The notes: a model not told the origin generated them from the sequence alone. Positions 43,790-53,970 are shown, numbered from the stretch's first letter. The stretch: DNA of 64,000 nucleotides from Cymbomonas tetramitiformis (GCA_001247695.2 LGRX02035493.1:1-64000), one strand, 5' to 3'. Numbers and translations are program-made.

Positions 43790-44215
43790 AAAACATGGGT
43801 TTTCCACTCGCTCGTTTTTAACCGATCTGAAAAACAACGCACACCAAAATACCAACACTTAGTAGAGTGAAACACATACAATGAATACAAGCACAAATTC
43901 CTAGGAAGGGTAAGGTAAGTACCTTTACTCTTCTAGTTGTGGGCGATGGGCTGAAAATGCGCTTTTCCCACTTGCTCATTTTCAGCCGATCTGAAAAACA
44001 AAGCGCAACTCAAAACCAAAGGTTAGTAAAGCGGAAAAACACAACGCATAAAGGCAGTATTTTCTAGGTGTGACACTAGGGGATGATAGAGCAAATACCT
44101 TTACTTGTGGTGTTGAGGTTGGGCTGAAAATTTACCTTTTGGACTAGGTCATTTTCAGCCGATCTGAAAAACAAAGCGCAACGCAAAACCAAAGGTTAGT
44201 AAAGCGCAAAAATAG
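43790..44215. repeat. Tandem repeat, three copies, about 170 bp, inside CACTA
   Basis: GCCGATCTGAAAAACAAAGC with AACCAAAGGTTAGTAAAG recurs at about 43977 and 44157; a diverged copy (AACCGATCTGAAAAACAACG) lies near 43818. Confidence 0.75.
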
Positions 44216-44261
44216 TACGAGACGAAATACAAGATTACCGAAGGAAAACAAAAAGGCCTAG

Positions 44262-44333
44262 TGGTGTGAGTTGGAATCGAACCAACATCATCTCGTCCAA
44301 AGGACGAGCGAGAACACATGTCTCGTTCGCACC
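44262..44333 (-). tRNA. tRNA-like sequence, degenerate (anticodon position TTT)
   Basis: 72 nt on the minus strand folds as a cloverleaf: acceptor 5' GGTGCGA with 3' TCACACC (6 of 7 pairs), D-arm CGAG/CTCG, anticodon arm CTCGT-CCTTTGG-ACGAG, and T-arm GTTGG-TTCGATT-CCAAC. GGTTCGATTCC is a perfect B-box. But T33 is replaced by C, position 8 is not T, and no A-box is visible. The genomic sequence reads CCA at the 3' end, as in copies derived from mature tRNA. Probably a tRNA relic or the head of a SINE rather than a working gene. Confidence 0.3.
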
Positions 44334-45068
44334 TCAATTAGACGCTAAGCACGCCGAAGTGCGCGTAAAAAACCCAAGGCACGAAAAGCACCCGCAATCA
44401 CTATTGAAGTATTGCGTTGTGCAACGTTTTTCTGTTAGACGAACTATTTTAAAAGGACCACTTCACCCAGCAGCAGTCCGCGGAAAACGAGGCTGCGGTG
44501 GAATTGAGTTGGATGCAGGTGTAAAAGTGGTAGATGCAAATTTCACTTCAACGTTAAATAAAATTCAAACTCGAACGGTCATGTCGATGTGCGGTGCGGT
44601 GCTCGTGCTCACTCCCCTGCGCTGGGCCTGACGATGCGATGCGATGCGATGCGATGCTAATGCTAGCTGACGATGAGCATGACGATGACGCCTGACCACG
44701 ACCGCGACCACACGCCAGCGCCACACCAGCGCAGCGCAGCGCTGGCAGATTTTCCGGGTTTGCTATCCGCGGTATCGTGCAGTCATCACGTCTCACGCGA
44801 CTCACTGCGCGCGTGATCGACTCTTCGACCGTTGCTAGGAGCGATGGTGCTCTAAAACAAGAGCAGTTTCTTCTACCAAATTCGGCGGCCGTTTTAACTT
44901 AGTAACTTGGTACGTTTGACCCTCTCCCGAACAAACCACTTGTTTTTTTGCAATTCTACCTTCACAGTACGGTTTTGCCCAATATTGCGCACCTTATATG
45001 TTTTTTTGTTTTTTCGCGATTTTTTATAGTTTTTTTCAAAAAATACAAAAAAAAACCCAAAAAACATT

Positions 45069-45433
45069 CGGAAGATACCCCAGATATCTTCTGTGCATCT
45101 TGTTACCCTCCAGAGATGTCTTTGAGGAAGACATGTCTTCTGGAAATCTGTAACTTGTAGAAGTTCCCGTGAACGTCTTAACACCCCTCTTCGGGGCGTC
45201 TTCCTCATTTTTTTGATGATCTTCTACGCGTCTTCTGATGTCTACCTAACCGAGAGGTAGACATTAGAAGACGCGTAGAAGATCATCAAAAAATGAGGAA
45301 GACGTCCCGAAGAGGGGTGTTAAGACGTTGACGGGAACTTCTACAAGTTGCAGATTTCCAGAAGACATGTTTTCCTCGAAGACATCTCTAAGACAAACGG
45401 AAGATGTACAGAAGATATCTGGGGTATCTTCCG
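45069..45433. repeat. Large palindrome, 179-bp arms, inside CACTA
   Basis: Left arm 45069-45247 and right arm 45255-45433 are inverse complements with few mismatches; only 7 bases lie between. Edges are CGGAAGATACCCC and GGGGTATCTTCCG, centre TCTACCT-aaccgag-AGGTAGA. The arms carry GAAGAC motifs. Confidence 0.92.
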
Positions 45434-45748
45434 CAAGCACAGTCAAGAAGACGTCCGGAAGATGTCGGGAGATGTCTTCCGCGTGTCTTCTAGGTGACTT
45501 CTGAACGTCTTCTGAGTGTTTGTCTTCAGGATGCCCTCCGCACTACCTTGGCCAAGTGTCCTTTGTATAGGAGATAGAATGGCAAGTAAACGTGCCGCGC
45601 ATCTCCAAAAGGGGGAAGCGCCCCCAAAGACCAAAATGTCGTCCTTCAAACGAGCGATGCTCACTAAACCCCCCACCCCGAATCCGCGGCGGAGGTCTTC
45701 CGTCAATCCAAGCCGGAGGTCTTGAAGTGTACCGTCTTGAAGTGTATC

Positions 45749-45830
45749 GAATATGTACCGAATGTCTTCTATGTGTCTTCTCGACGTCTTCGGGGATTCT
45801 TACTATAGAGTATTGTGGCTCCAACCCGCA
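45749..45830 (+). repeat. Duplicate of transposase intron 3, ending at the splice site
   Basis: 82 bases match 47822-47903 with about two differences. The match ends exactly where the intron ends (CGCA|G). Confidence 0.85.
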
Positions 45831-45955
45831 ACGGCTGATATATCGGCTGGTATATAGGGTGCATATCGGTTGATATATGGGCTGATGTATGGGATGCATA
45901 TCGGCTGATATATAGGGTGCATATCGGCTGATATATCGGCTGCATATCGACCGAT
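45830..45955. repeat. Short tandem repeat of CGGCTGATATAT
   Basis: GGGTGCATATCGGCTGATAT-type units recur about every 34 bp. Confidence 0.75.
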
Positions 45956-45959
45956 GAAA

Positions 45960-46450
45960 TTTGGAAATCTAACGTAGAGCAAAATGACAATAGCAGAATC
46001 TGAAATCAAGCATTCCAAAACTGAAATCTGAAATCCACCGTAGAGCAAAATCAGCCAAAACTGAAAATCGGAAATCTAATGTGGAGCAAAATGACACATA
46101 TAAAAATCTGAAATTGGTTTGTAAAATCTGAAATCAAGCATTCAAAAAACTGAAACCTGAAATCTAACGTAGAGCAAAATCAGCCAAAATTGAAATTTGG
46201 AAAATCTAACATAGAGCAAAATGACAAATGCAAAAGTCTGAAATGGAGCATTCCAAAAACTGAAAACTGACATTCAACATAGAGCCAAATTAGCCAAAAT
46301 TGAAAATCGGAAATCTAACGTAGAGCAAAATGACAAATGTAAAAAATCTGAAATCAAGCATTCCAAAAACTGAAATCAGAAAACTAACGTAGATCAAAAT
46401 TAGCTGAGATTGAAAATTTGGAAATCTAACGTAGAGCAAAATGACATATG
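45960..46450. repeat. Tandem repeat, about 110 bp, inside CACTA
   Basis: GTAGAGCAAAATGACA-type starts at about 45974, 46080, 46210, 46320 and 46431, with TGAAATCAAGCATTCCAAAA in most units. Confidence 0.8.
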
Positions 46451-46507
46451 TAAAATTGCACTTTCGCATTTTCCCTTCAATTTCAACAAATGCAACAATC
46501 TTGATTA

Positions 46508-48268
46508 TTGCTAATTAATTACAAATGGTCATCACAAATGGTCAAATGGGGGCAAGGCCATAAGAAGATGTTGCGTCCGAACGGCACGAACACCGGACCG
46601 AAGACGCTCAAGTGTCACGAGGCGTTGAAAATGCTGCAAGCGGGCATCATGAGCGTGCTAGCGTCTTGGGATAGAGACGAGGGCTACTCAAAACACATGC
46701 TTGAAGACTCGATCGGGCAGTTGACGGTCATAACGAGAGAGCTCACTTCGGAGCTTGTAGACTGTAAGGTACGGAAGACATCTGGAAGACATCCCGAATA
46801 CGTTCCGAGTACATTCCAAACGTCTTCCTTAATTACCTTTTATTTGGTGATTTTGCAGGATGTTCCTAAGCTTCAAAATCTGGTGGATGAGTTCTTCAAG
46901 TCACTCAAGCGCGATGGCTCACCTGACTGGCTGGTCATCAACACGCATTTGCTTTCCCACTTCCCCGACCAACTCCTCATGTATGGTCCAATACGGGGGA
47001 CATGGATGTACGTGTTCGAATCATTCAACGGGAAGATTCGAAGGTGGGTGAAGAACAATGCATATCCGGTTCAGAGTGTTATGCAAGGCTTCGGGCGGTA
47101 CCGGATGGTACATGTGGTGCGAGGGTTAATCTTGGTACTTCGTCGCCGGCGGGAGGCAACCACCAATCCCACCCGGCCACCCGTGCTCCCGTTCTTGGCC
47201 ACCGCACCGTTGAGGGCGCCGAACACCGTGGTTTTGGGAACACAAGGCAAGCGCCATGTACTCTCCCGCGCTGAAACGAAAGCGCTGGAGCTGTGGATGC
47301 ATGGCAACGTGCCCCAATACCGCAAGTTGAAGGCAAAATTCGACGACTACGTCACCTACTGCAAGAGGTAAGTAAGAAAATGAAACCCATAAGGTGCCTG
47401 GAAGACGTTTCATATATCTTCTAGGCATCTTCCACACGTCTTCGGTAAATACATGTCCCGACACTGTGCACGTATACATTCGCAGGGAAAACCATATGGT
47501 TCGGAGACGTATTGGCGCACGAGCCGGAGCGTCTCGCCTGATGGATGTGCCGCTGCATATGCACGGTAGCGACCCCAAGGTCTGGCTGGGGAGACCATTC
47601 ACGGAGAATGAAGCGGCACTCGTCGAAGGGCCTCCTCGCGTGTATCAATCTTTCGGCTCGGTCGTGGTTCGAGGAGTTTGCTATCGCACGGCAGCTCAGG
47701 ACAAGACGAAGAAAACTTGTCAACGTTACTTCCGAGCCTTTTTCTCTGGAGAAAACATCAAAGGCGAGGAAATCGAGACTGGCCGGTGCGTCCGTGCATT
47801 ACGTTTTGGTAAATGTGCGCAGAATATGTACCGAATGTCTTCTGTGTGTCTTCTCGACGTCTTCGGGGATTCTTACTATAGAGTATTGTGGCTCCAACTC
47901 GCAGGTACGCCATGGTAGATAGCATCTACAAGGTCGACTTGGCCGCGAAAGAGTACATTCTTGTGAAGGGAAAGTGGTTCCCTGAATTCAACCAAGCGAC
48001 GACAAAACGGTTTGCCAAGCTAAACTCGAAGTACGGGCCGGACAATACCGCAAAGGTGGTGTACACATACGACCCGGATGATCCCGAGACACCTTGGGAC
48101 ACTACTGATCCATTCATCCTGGCGGCTCAAATTGAGCACCAAGTTGTAATCAAGAAACGTCCTGTGATGAAGACGGCGGTGATATTTGATTTAAAGGCTG
48201 CCTTTTTCGAGTGCATCGACGATGATGGTTCACGACCGAAAGGTGCAAGACGCAAGAGGCGATCATGA
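46508..48268 (+). pseudogene. CACTA TNP2-like transposase, C-terminal half, four exons
   Basis: Exon a to 46768, intron 46769-46858 (GTACGG...TTGCAG), exon b to 47367, intron 47368-47485 (GTAAGT...CGCAG), exon c to 47785, intron 47786-47904 (GTGCGT...CGCAG), exon d to the stop at 48268. Phases agree at all three junctions. Exon b carries a DUF4218-type block: 'THLLSHFPDQLLMYGPIRG', 'WMYVFESFNGKIRRWVKNN'. Exons c-d join into a DUF4216-type block: 'VVVRGVCYRTAAQDKTKK', 'GRYAMVDSIYKVDL', 'KGKWFPEF', 'TDPFILAAQIEHQVV', ending in a Lys/Arg-rich tail. The catalytic Transposase_21 part expected upstream is absent, so the copy is a deletion derivative. No start ATG is evident. All three introns contain GAAGAC-type motifs like the element's ends. 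Confidence 0.8.
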
Positions 48269-48394
48269 TAATACGCCGGGCATCGTACTTAGTGGTCTGT
48301 ATGTTGAATAGATGCAATCGTACATGTATGTGTAGATAGACCTATCAATTAACTTAGCCGTATATTATGTATCATAGCAACAGAGCATGATGAC

Positions 48395-48830
48395 AACCCT
48401 GAAGTTGTTAGGAAGATACCTGGAATGTCTTCCGCATGTCTTCCGTGCGCTTCTGAATGTCTTCTGTGATTACGCGACTAGTGTACGTGTGGTATGAAGT
48501 AGCTATGTGGCCAAATTGCATAATCATCACATATGTGTCGATAACACACGTCAGAATGTATTCTGGCCCAGAAGACGTTCGGAACATCTTCCGGGTATCT
48601 TCCGGGAAGACTGCCCTTTGCATGTCTTCCGGGAAGATGTCTTCCGAAATCCGGAAGACATTCCGCACATCTTCGGCACGTCTTCCCCGAAGAGTGTCTT
48701 CTGGTTTCCAGAAGACGTTCCCGTCAGAAGACGCCTTCTGGAAACCAGAAGACATCACTTCTACGAAGACGTCTATAAGACGTTCAGAAGACGTCTTCCA
48801 GACGTCTTCTGATTTTCCCAGAATGTAGGA
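48395..48830. repeat. CACTA right subterminal array of GAAGAC motifs
   Basis: Many TCTTCCG, GTCTTCTG and CCAGAAGAC units, ending in the inverted repeat GATTTTCCCAGAATGTAGG. Smaller inverted pairs (CTTCTGGTTTCCAGAAGAC at about 48695) occur. Confidence 0.85.
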
Positions 48831-49012
48831 TGAATAGTGAGGAGGTCGTGGGCGGCTCGTTGGTCGTGAAGAAGCAAGCGGGACACCACCGGCTGGTAGA
48901 AGGTGGTGTCGAGGGCTTTGATGAAAAGCGACTTCACGTCCTCGTCCAAAAGTGTTGCCCTCGTCCTCGCAGCCTTGAGCGCGGCGTTGAAATCCTCGAT
49001 GGGTCCATGAGG

Positions 49013-49293
49013 CAGGGTAGATATCTTCCGCGGAGGTGACTCGGCCCGCATTGGGAATTTACTTCGGCCACATTTCGGCCCGTCTCGGCCCGAACCCAAA
49101 ATTGCCCGCCGCAGGCGCAAAATTTTAATTTTAAGTATGACAATTTGTCAAAAATCGATAAAATTTTGGAAATTTATCGATTTTCCCCTCAATGCGACTC
49201 GGCCAATCCGCAACTTTTCCTTCGGCCCGCCTTCGGCCCGGGCCTCCGTGACACGGCCCCGGGCCGGCCAATCCCAGGAAGATATCTTCCCTG
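49013..49293. mobile_element. hAT-type MITE, copy 1, in C3 gag
   Basis: 281 bp, ends CAGGGTAGATATCTTCC...GGAAGATATCTTCCCTG (one mismatch), with a perfect 8-bp duplication CCATGAGG (49005-49012, 49294-49301). C2 has this octamer once. An 8-bp duplication and CAGGG ends are diagnostic of hAT. The core GCAGGCGCAAAATTTTAATT is shared with copy 2 at 59170. Confidence 0.93.
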
Positions 49294-49803
49294 CCATGAG
49301 GGTCCATGCCCGCAGGGATGCGGACGGCGAACATGTCCGCTTGCCCCTGGAAGGGGTCACCAACCGGGATCATCCGACGGGCGAACTCGAGCAGAACACG
49401 CTTACCGTATGTCGGGAAGCTGGCGTGTGACGAGTCCATCCAGTCCGCTGCGGGCGAGGAGGGGTCCACCAGCAGCTCGAGTGTAGAGAACATTAAATTG
49501 TTGGCCTCCACGCGGACGGCCAAAGTAGCGTCGTCCAGCGTGAAGAGCGGAGCGAACCCGATGTCCTCAGTGACGAATGCTGTCTGCAGCGCAGAGACCA
49601 TTCTCGTGAAGAGGGCCGCCGCGTGGGACTCCGCACCGGAAAACCTCCCCTCCTTGCCGTCGAACAACTTGCGTTGGACGTGCTTGGCCACCTTCATGTC
49701 GAAGTGCTCTCGCTGTAACGTGCGTACCGATGCCAAAAATGCAGCCCCCGCCGAATTAGCGGGCGGCTGTGCCGCTGGCGGAGTCGCGGGTGTGTTGGCA
49801 TGC

Positions 49804-50680
49804 CTTATCCGATGACGACCTGATCAAGTTCATAGATGCCTTTGCGGCGTTCACCACCTCGCCGGACTGGACAATATTGGTATTTTGTGGGTTTGCTCAG
49901 CAGACCGGGTTCCTGAAGATCCTGGAGAGCAAATGCAACGGTGGGGCTCGGCGCATATGGTGGTGCAAGGAGAATCAGGATGTGGGTGCACACAAAGCCA
50001 TCCGGTACAATGTCCTCGAAGCGGCTGTCATCGGGTTCCAAATGGCGGACGTGGAGTCCGGGGTAAAATCCACTCGCAAACCGCCATGGATGTGCGACTT
50101 CGACTTCTCGACGAAGGAAGCGCGGAGGGCGAATTTGTTGGAGGGGTATTCTGTCGTCAAGCAACCCTTCAAAGACAATGGGAAAGTGGTATGCGCTCAC
50201 CAGAAGCCCCCGCACCTGCTAATGGACCTCATCAACTGCCACATGATGGGACCCGCACCTTTCGCCCGGTTACACAACGATTCGTCACCCAACTGGATCT
50301 TGGATGCAGGGTGTGGGGTCGCGACGGCCACAATGGCAGCTCTCCGGTGCGGCTTGAACGCTGTCGCGTTCGACTCCGACCAAGACATGGTGGGAGCAGC
50401 CAGTCAGCGGCTGGGGAACATTGCCGACGAGCCGAATGACGATACGGAATGCATGTCACTCGAGGAAACGGCGAAGCTCAAAGAGGATGCACGCAAAGAG
50501 GAGGAAAGCCTCCAAAAAGCTGCACAAGCGAAAGAACTCGCCGACATGGCTGTGGACCTCGACGAGTTGATTGATGGCGGCGGTGCTGACAAGCGACCCC
50601 CTGAAACCGGCACGGATTCTGGGCAACCCGAGGCACCCGGTACTGGTGCACCTCATGAAAAAGGAGAAGAGGGAGAATGA
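49804..50680 (+). pseudogene. N4/N6 amino-methyltransferase-like fragment
   Basis: An open frame joined to C3 debris at its 5' end; the real coding part begins at about 49804 ('DDDLIKFIDAFAAFTT'). Order resembles beta-class amino-methyltransferases, read C-terminal to the lost PPY/PPW motif: 'WTILVFCGFAQQTGF', 'CAHQKPPHLLMDLINCHM' (the 'KP..LL..LI' block), then an AdoMet-binding motif I 'NWILDAGCGVATATMAAL' and 'AFDSDQDMVGAASQRL'. The usual DPFxGxGT is DAGCGVAT here, and the catalytic motif is truncated, so activity is doubtful. A charged, coiled-coil-like tail (KLKEDARKEEES) ends at 50680. It could be a cellular gene piece or part of an element such as DIRS. Confidence 0.5.
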
Positions 50681-51085
50681 GAGGCAGGAGAAGGCGCACC
50701 AGGAGACAGCGATCGCCCCGCACCTGACGAAGACGCACCAGCGGAGTAGATAGTGCACGCCGTGTCAAATGCCGGTCTTGAACCTGGAATGAACGCAGAT
50801 ACCGCGTAGATTGTGGTCGCAGTGCTAACGACTAGTCCTGAACATTAATAAAACACATGTACAAAATGAATTTAGTCACCGCATCATATTTTGTATCGTG
50901 TTTACCACATTGAATGCTTGCATGTGCTTGTGAATTTATTATAAGCACTCAAACGTCATCGGCACCCGCATTTATACGTGCGTCTCACGTCTCGTCGGAA
51001 AATACGTTATTTTCGTACGCCTTGGAATTATTTAGCTATCTATAATTAAATTGAAAAATGACATTCCATAATGTCGTTTTCATCG
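50681..51085. other. Putative 3' flank of the methyltransferase-like fragment
   Basis: Contains AATAAAACACAT at about 50846, a possible polyadenylation signal. Otherwise nothing is recognised. Confidence 0.35.
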
Positions 51086-51553
51086 AATAGCGTGTTCCAA
51101 GGATATCCTCGCGGATATCTTTGGCCCAAGCCCGATGCAAGCGCCCCTTGTATACCGCGTCAACCGCTGCATGCTGGTCGACCGGGTTCTTCCGCAACGC
51201 GACAGCAGCGTCGGTGTTGCTGGAAGCAGCAGGGGGCACCACAGGTGGGGTGCTAGCGGTCGGAGTGTCCCGAACCGCATCCAGAAGCCGTATTGAGGCG
51301 TCCAAGTCGGAATCCCTCAATAGGCGTTTGCGAGCTCTTGTAGATGCGATGCTACCATACTCTTGAAAGCCAGAGAAAAGATGATGCGCGGCTGCACGTT
51401 TGGGTGTTGTGGCGGAAATGGAGGGTAGACGTAACGGCAGAACGTGCGGAGAGGCGAAACGAGCGTGGGGCACTTGCAGATGTCGTCGTGGTCAAAGACG
51501 TCCGGAGCACCAGCCCAAAGTACGTAAACCAACGGGATCAGGGCAGGTAAGAT

Positions 51554-51804
51554 TCACGGAAGAGGGGATATATATATATATGATTGGGTATATATATATA
51601 TATATCGTGGTAAGCAGTGAAACAGAATGGCAGGGGGCAGAGATTCACTGTGTGCTAAGATGATATAAAATACGGAGCAGAGTGTTTTATTGAGTCAAAG
51701 AGCGGTGACACGGTGACTGGTGACAACACAGGTCGAGGGGTGAACGCCGGGTGACCCATCGTCCCCCCCCTTACAGTGGGGGGGAAAGATTGGGCTCCCC
51801 GTGA
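51554..51804 (-). repeat. B 3' LTR
   Basis: 251 bp; contains GACTCAATAAAACAC on the minus strand, a polyadenylation signal. Confidence 0.93.
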
Positions 51805-51838
51805 CACCACCTCACCCCGTGGGGATGAGGTGTCACCA
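51802..51838 (-). other. Hairpin abutting the B 3' LTR
   Basis: On the minus strand GACACCTCATCCCCACGGGG followed by TGAGGTGGTGTCAC folds with a single bulge. It is homologous to the hairpins at 14926 and 18019. Confidence 0.7.
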
Positions 51839-52125
51839 GGCAAGGCAGCCAGGCAGAGACAAGGAGCCACACCGGCTCGGCTAGTACGGCTAAAATCCAA
51901 GTCCATTCTACAAGGCAGTGCTAACCCGCAGGTGCACGTCACGGCTAATCTTGCTTGTTGCTGTAAATGAGCGCGGAAGCGGCGCCCTGGATAGGCGGGA
52001 TCCACGGCACGGTTCGCAGCGCCGGCCAATCGGCGTCATCGAGACCTGCAGAGTCGTCGGGCTCTGGTCCAGGAGGATCGTGATCGAGAGGCAGGCGGAG
52101 AGTGAAAGCCGCCGGGTCAGAGTTG

Positions 52126-53472
52126 TCAGCCGCAGCAAACTGCGGGGAGGGAGACCCCTCGGCAAAAATGTACGGCGGCCGCTGCAGCGGGAGCAGGGGC
52201 CGCAGGCGGCTGCAACCAGGCGTCAATCGTGGGGCGAGGCGGTGCCGCCGGCGCGCCTGCCGGTGCCTGCTCGGGGGCAAATGATGCCGCGCATGAATAG
52301 GGGCAGACGCCACGGGTGGGGATGTGAGCGTCAGTGAGCCCCCAGAGGCGAAAGCATGTGCCGCAGGGGTAGCCGACACCTTCCAACACGAGATAGCGGC
52401 CGTGGCGAGGCGGCGGCTTCCAATCGCCGACGGGCTTGACGATGTTGATGCGCTGTACGGAGTCGAAGGATGCAGAGGTGGGCGCGTGCTTGCCACCACC
52501 GGACCCCGCGGACGGGGAACGGAGTCGCGCAAGATGGCCCTCGCTCTGCCAGACTGTGCTGAGGCGAAGGAGTAGGGCCGAGAACGTGAAGGCGTGGCCG
52601 GCAGCCAGCTCACGCAGCACCACCAGATACAGTGGTGACACATGAGGGGAGCTGGCTGCCGACCGGCCAAGAACGTGATGGAGGTCCTGTACCCTGCCGG
52701 CATCGTCGTAGGTGGGGTGCAGGTGCTGGTGCTTATCCCCCAGCACTCGAAGCACCGTGAGCTGGGGGGCAGGGTCAGCGGTCTCGTCGATTACGGTGGA
52801 CCGCAGCTTCGTCCAGAAGCGGAAGGTGTCGGGGTCAGTGGTGGCCTCGACATGAAACCGAAGGCGCTGCAGAGCGCAGCGTCCATCACGCGGGTGGACA
52901 CGGGCGGACTCCTGGTAGAGAGCCAGTGCCGTACCCTGGAGGACGCCCTTAAGGATGTTGAAGAGGAGCTCGTTGAGGGACCAGTGGTAAAGCAGATACT
53001 CGTGCTCCAGGTCAAAAAGCTTGTCGTACTCGAAGTGATAAATGGGTGATAAAACGTGTCGAAGGTTGCTGAGCAGAATGGCGAAGTCGGCCTCAGCGTC
53101 GGAACCGTCGAGCGTGGAACCCTTTTGGGGCTTAAAGCCATGGGAGCGGAGCAACTTCACCAGCTCCTCCCCATAGCTGAAGGCGTAGTCCATGCGGTCG
53201 CCGTACTCGTGCTGCTGAGAAGCCCGGACAGGGGTAGAAACCCAGACCGAGGCGTCGCGGTGAAACTGAGCGGATGTGGCAGCAGGCGAAACGGAGTTGG
53301 GCTTGCTGATGAGCGTGCTCATGCGCACCACCGGATCAAGGCCGGCAGTGCCAGCACGCGGTGATTGTGCCTGGGAACCAGACTGCGGTGATGATGTAGG
53401 CGTGGGCGAAGCAGATGCCGCACGCGCAGAGCGGAGCACGTCACCAAGACTGCGGCAGCTAGCTGATGCCAT
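52126..53472 (-). CDS. Family B Gag-like protein
   Basis: 448 codons, 'MASASCRSLGDVLRSARAAS' at the start, then 'MDYAFSYGEELVKLLRSHGF' and 'VLSPIYHFEYDKLFDLEHEY' in the capsid-like part and a long helical region. Near codon 375 is an extended zinc knuckle 'CGTCFRLWGLTDAHIPTRGVC' (CX2CX9HX6C). An Ala/Pro-rich tail follows. The frame is open from ATG to stop. The tail may continue in another frame to about 51945 ('GSPSPQFAAADNSDPAAFTL', 'DDADWPALRTVP'), in which case the protein is one frameshift short of its natural end. No pol. Family A and B share the CX2CX9H spacing. Confidence 0.8.
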   Translation of the reverse strand: MASASCRSLGDVLRSARAASASPTPTSSPQSGSQAQSPRAGTAGLDPVVRMSTLISKPNSVSPAATSAQFHRDASVWVSTPVRASQQHEYGDRMDYAFSYGEELVKLLRSHGFKPQKGSTLDGSDAEADFAILLSNLRHVLSPIYHFEYDKLFDLEHEYLLYHWSLNELLFNILKGVLQGTALALYQESARVHPRDGRCALQRLRFHVEATTDPDTFRFWTKLRSTVIDETADPAPQLTVLRVLGDKHQHLHPTYDDAGRVQDLHHVLGRSAASSPHVSPLYLVVLRELAAGHAFTFSALLLRLSTVWQSEGHLARLRSPSAGSGGGKHAPTSASFDSVQRINIVKPVGDWKPPPRHGRYLVLEGVGYPCGTCFRLWGLTDAHIPTRGVCPYSCAASFAPEQAPAGAPAAPPRPTIDAWLQPPAAPAPAAAAAVHFCRGVSLPAVCCG

Positions 53473-53724
53473 GGCAGGTAAAATGTAGGGTGGAGTGTTC
53501 AGCTTGTTTGAAGATGAGGGCGCTGGTGCGACCCTGGCCTCGGATGGTTCAACAAGGCGATAATGAATTCCGGCGAACGGTAACGCTGGAAATAGGCGCG
53601 GTGAAGACTGGTGCCAACACGGAACAAGACGAAGCTGGTGCGGACGTCGAAGGCGTTGTACGAGAGGAGCTGGTGCGGCCTCAAGGATTAGAGCGAAAAC
53701 CTCCCCAAGTGGTGGCCGATAACC

Positions 53725-53970
53725 TCACGGAAGAGGGGATATATATATATATATGATTGGGTATATATATATCGTGGTAAGCAGTGAAACATAATGGCAA
53801 GGGGCAGAGATTCACTGTGTGCTAAGATGATATAAAATACGGAGCAGAGTGTTTTATTGAGTCAAAGAGCGGTGACACGGTGACTGGTGACAACACAGGT
53901 CGAGGGGTGAACGCCGGGTGACCCATCATCCCCCCCTTACAGTGGGGGGGAAAGATTGGGCTCCCCGTGA
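53725..53970 (-). repeat. B 5' LTR
   Basis: 246 bp, followed by the AAGAT duplication. Confidence 0.93.

Larger units (their letters stand above)
42940..48830 (+). mobile_element. CACTA (EnSpm/TNP2) DNA transposon, internally deleted, 5.9 kb
   Basis: Terminal inverted repeats of 27 identical bases start CCTACATTCTGGG at 42941 and end CCCAGAATGTAGG at 48829. They lie within C3 gag, with the target TGA on both sides (42937-42939, 48831-48833); C2 shows the uninterrupted site. The first base (C, giving CCCTA) is mismatched at the other end. Three-base duplications, C-rich CMCTR-like ends, long subterminal repeat arrays and a TNP2-type gene all fit CACTA. The catalytic part of the transposase is missing, so the copy is non-autonomous. 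Confidence 0.88.
41388..49736 (-). pseudogene. Family C Gag-like polyprotein of C3, interrupted
   Basis: The N-terminal part reads from 49736 ('MASVRTLQREHFDMKVAKH'), is broken by the hAT MITE within the codons for 'HGPIEDFNAALKAARTR', and resumes after the CACTA element at 42905. It then runs open for 505 codons through the zinc motif 'CQNQVCAKGKARHWHRDC', 'YGCGNGIPGIGKS', the hydrophobic 'SLVCALFVICATAAPHAVAG' and a Pro-rich tail to the stop at 41388. Apart from the two insertions the frame looks sound. Confidence 0.8.
40923..49803 (-). mobile_element. Gag-only LTR element, family C, copy C3, split by a CACTA and a hAT MITE
   Basis: The 3' LTR is at 40923-41134. The gag continues to 42939, resumes at 48831 beyond the CACTA element, is interrupted again at 49013-49293, and ends abruptly at 49803 where an unrelated coding fragment begins. 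The 5' LTR is missing. Confidence 0.85.
51554..53970 (-). mobile_element. Gag-only LTR retrotransposon, family B
   Basis: LTRs 51554-51804 and 53725-53970 (minus-strand ends TCACGGGGAG...CTTCCGTGA, inverted termini TCACGG/CCGTGA), with a perfect 5-bp duplication AAGAT (51549-51553, 53971-53975). They differ mainly in the length of a TA run and a C run. One gag fills the interior. A hairpin lies next to the 3' LTR (51802-51838). Confidence 0.94.
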
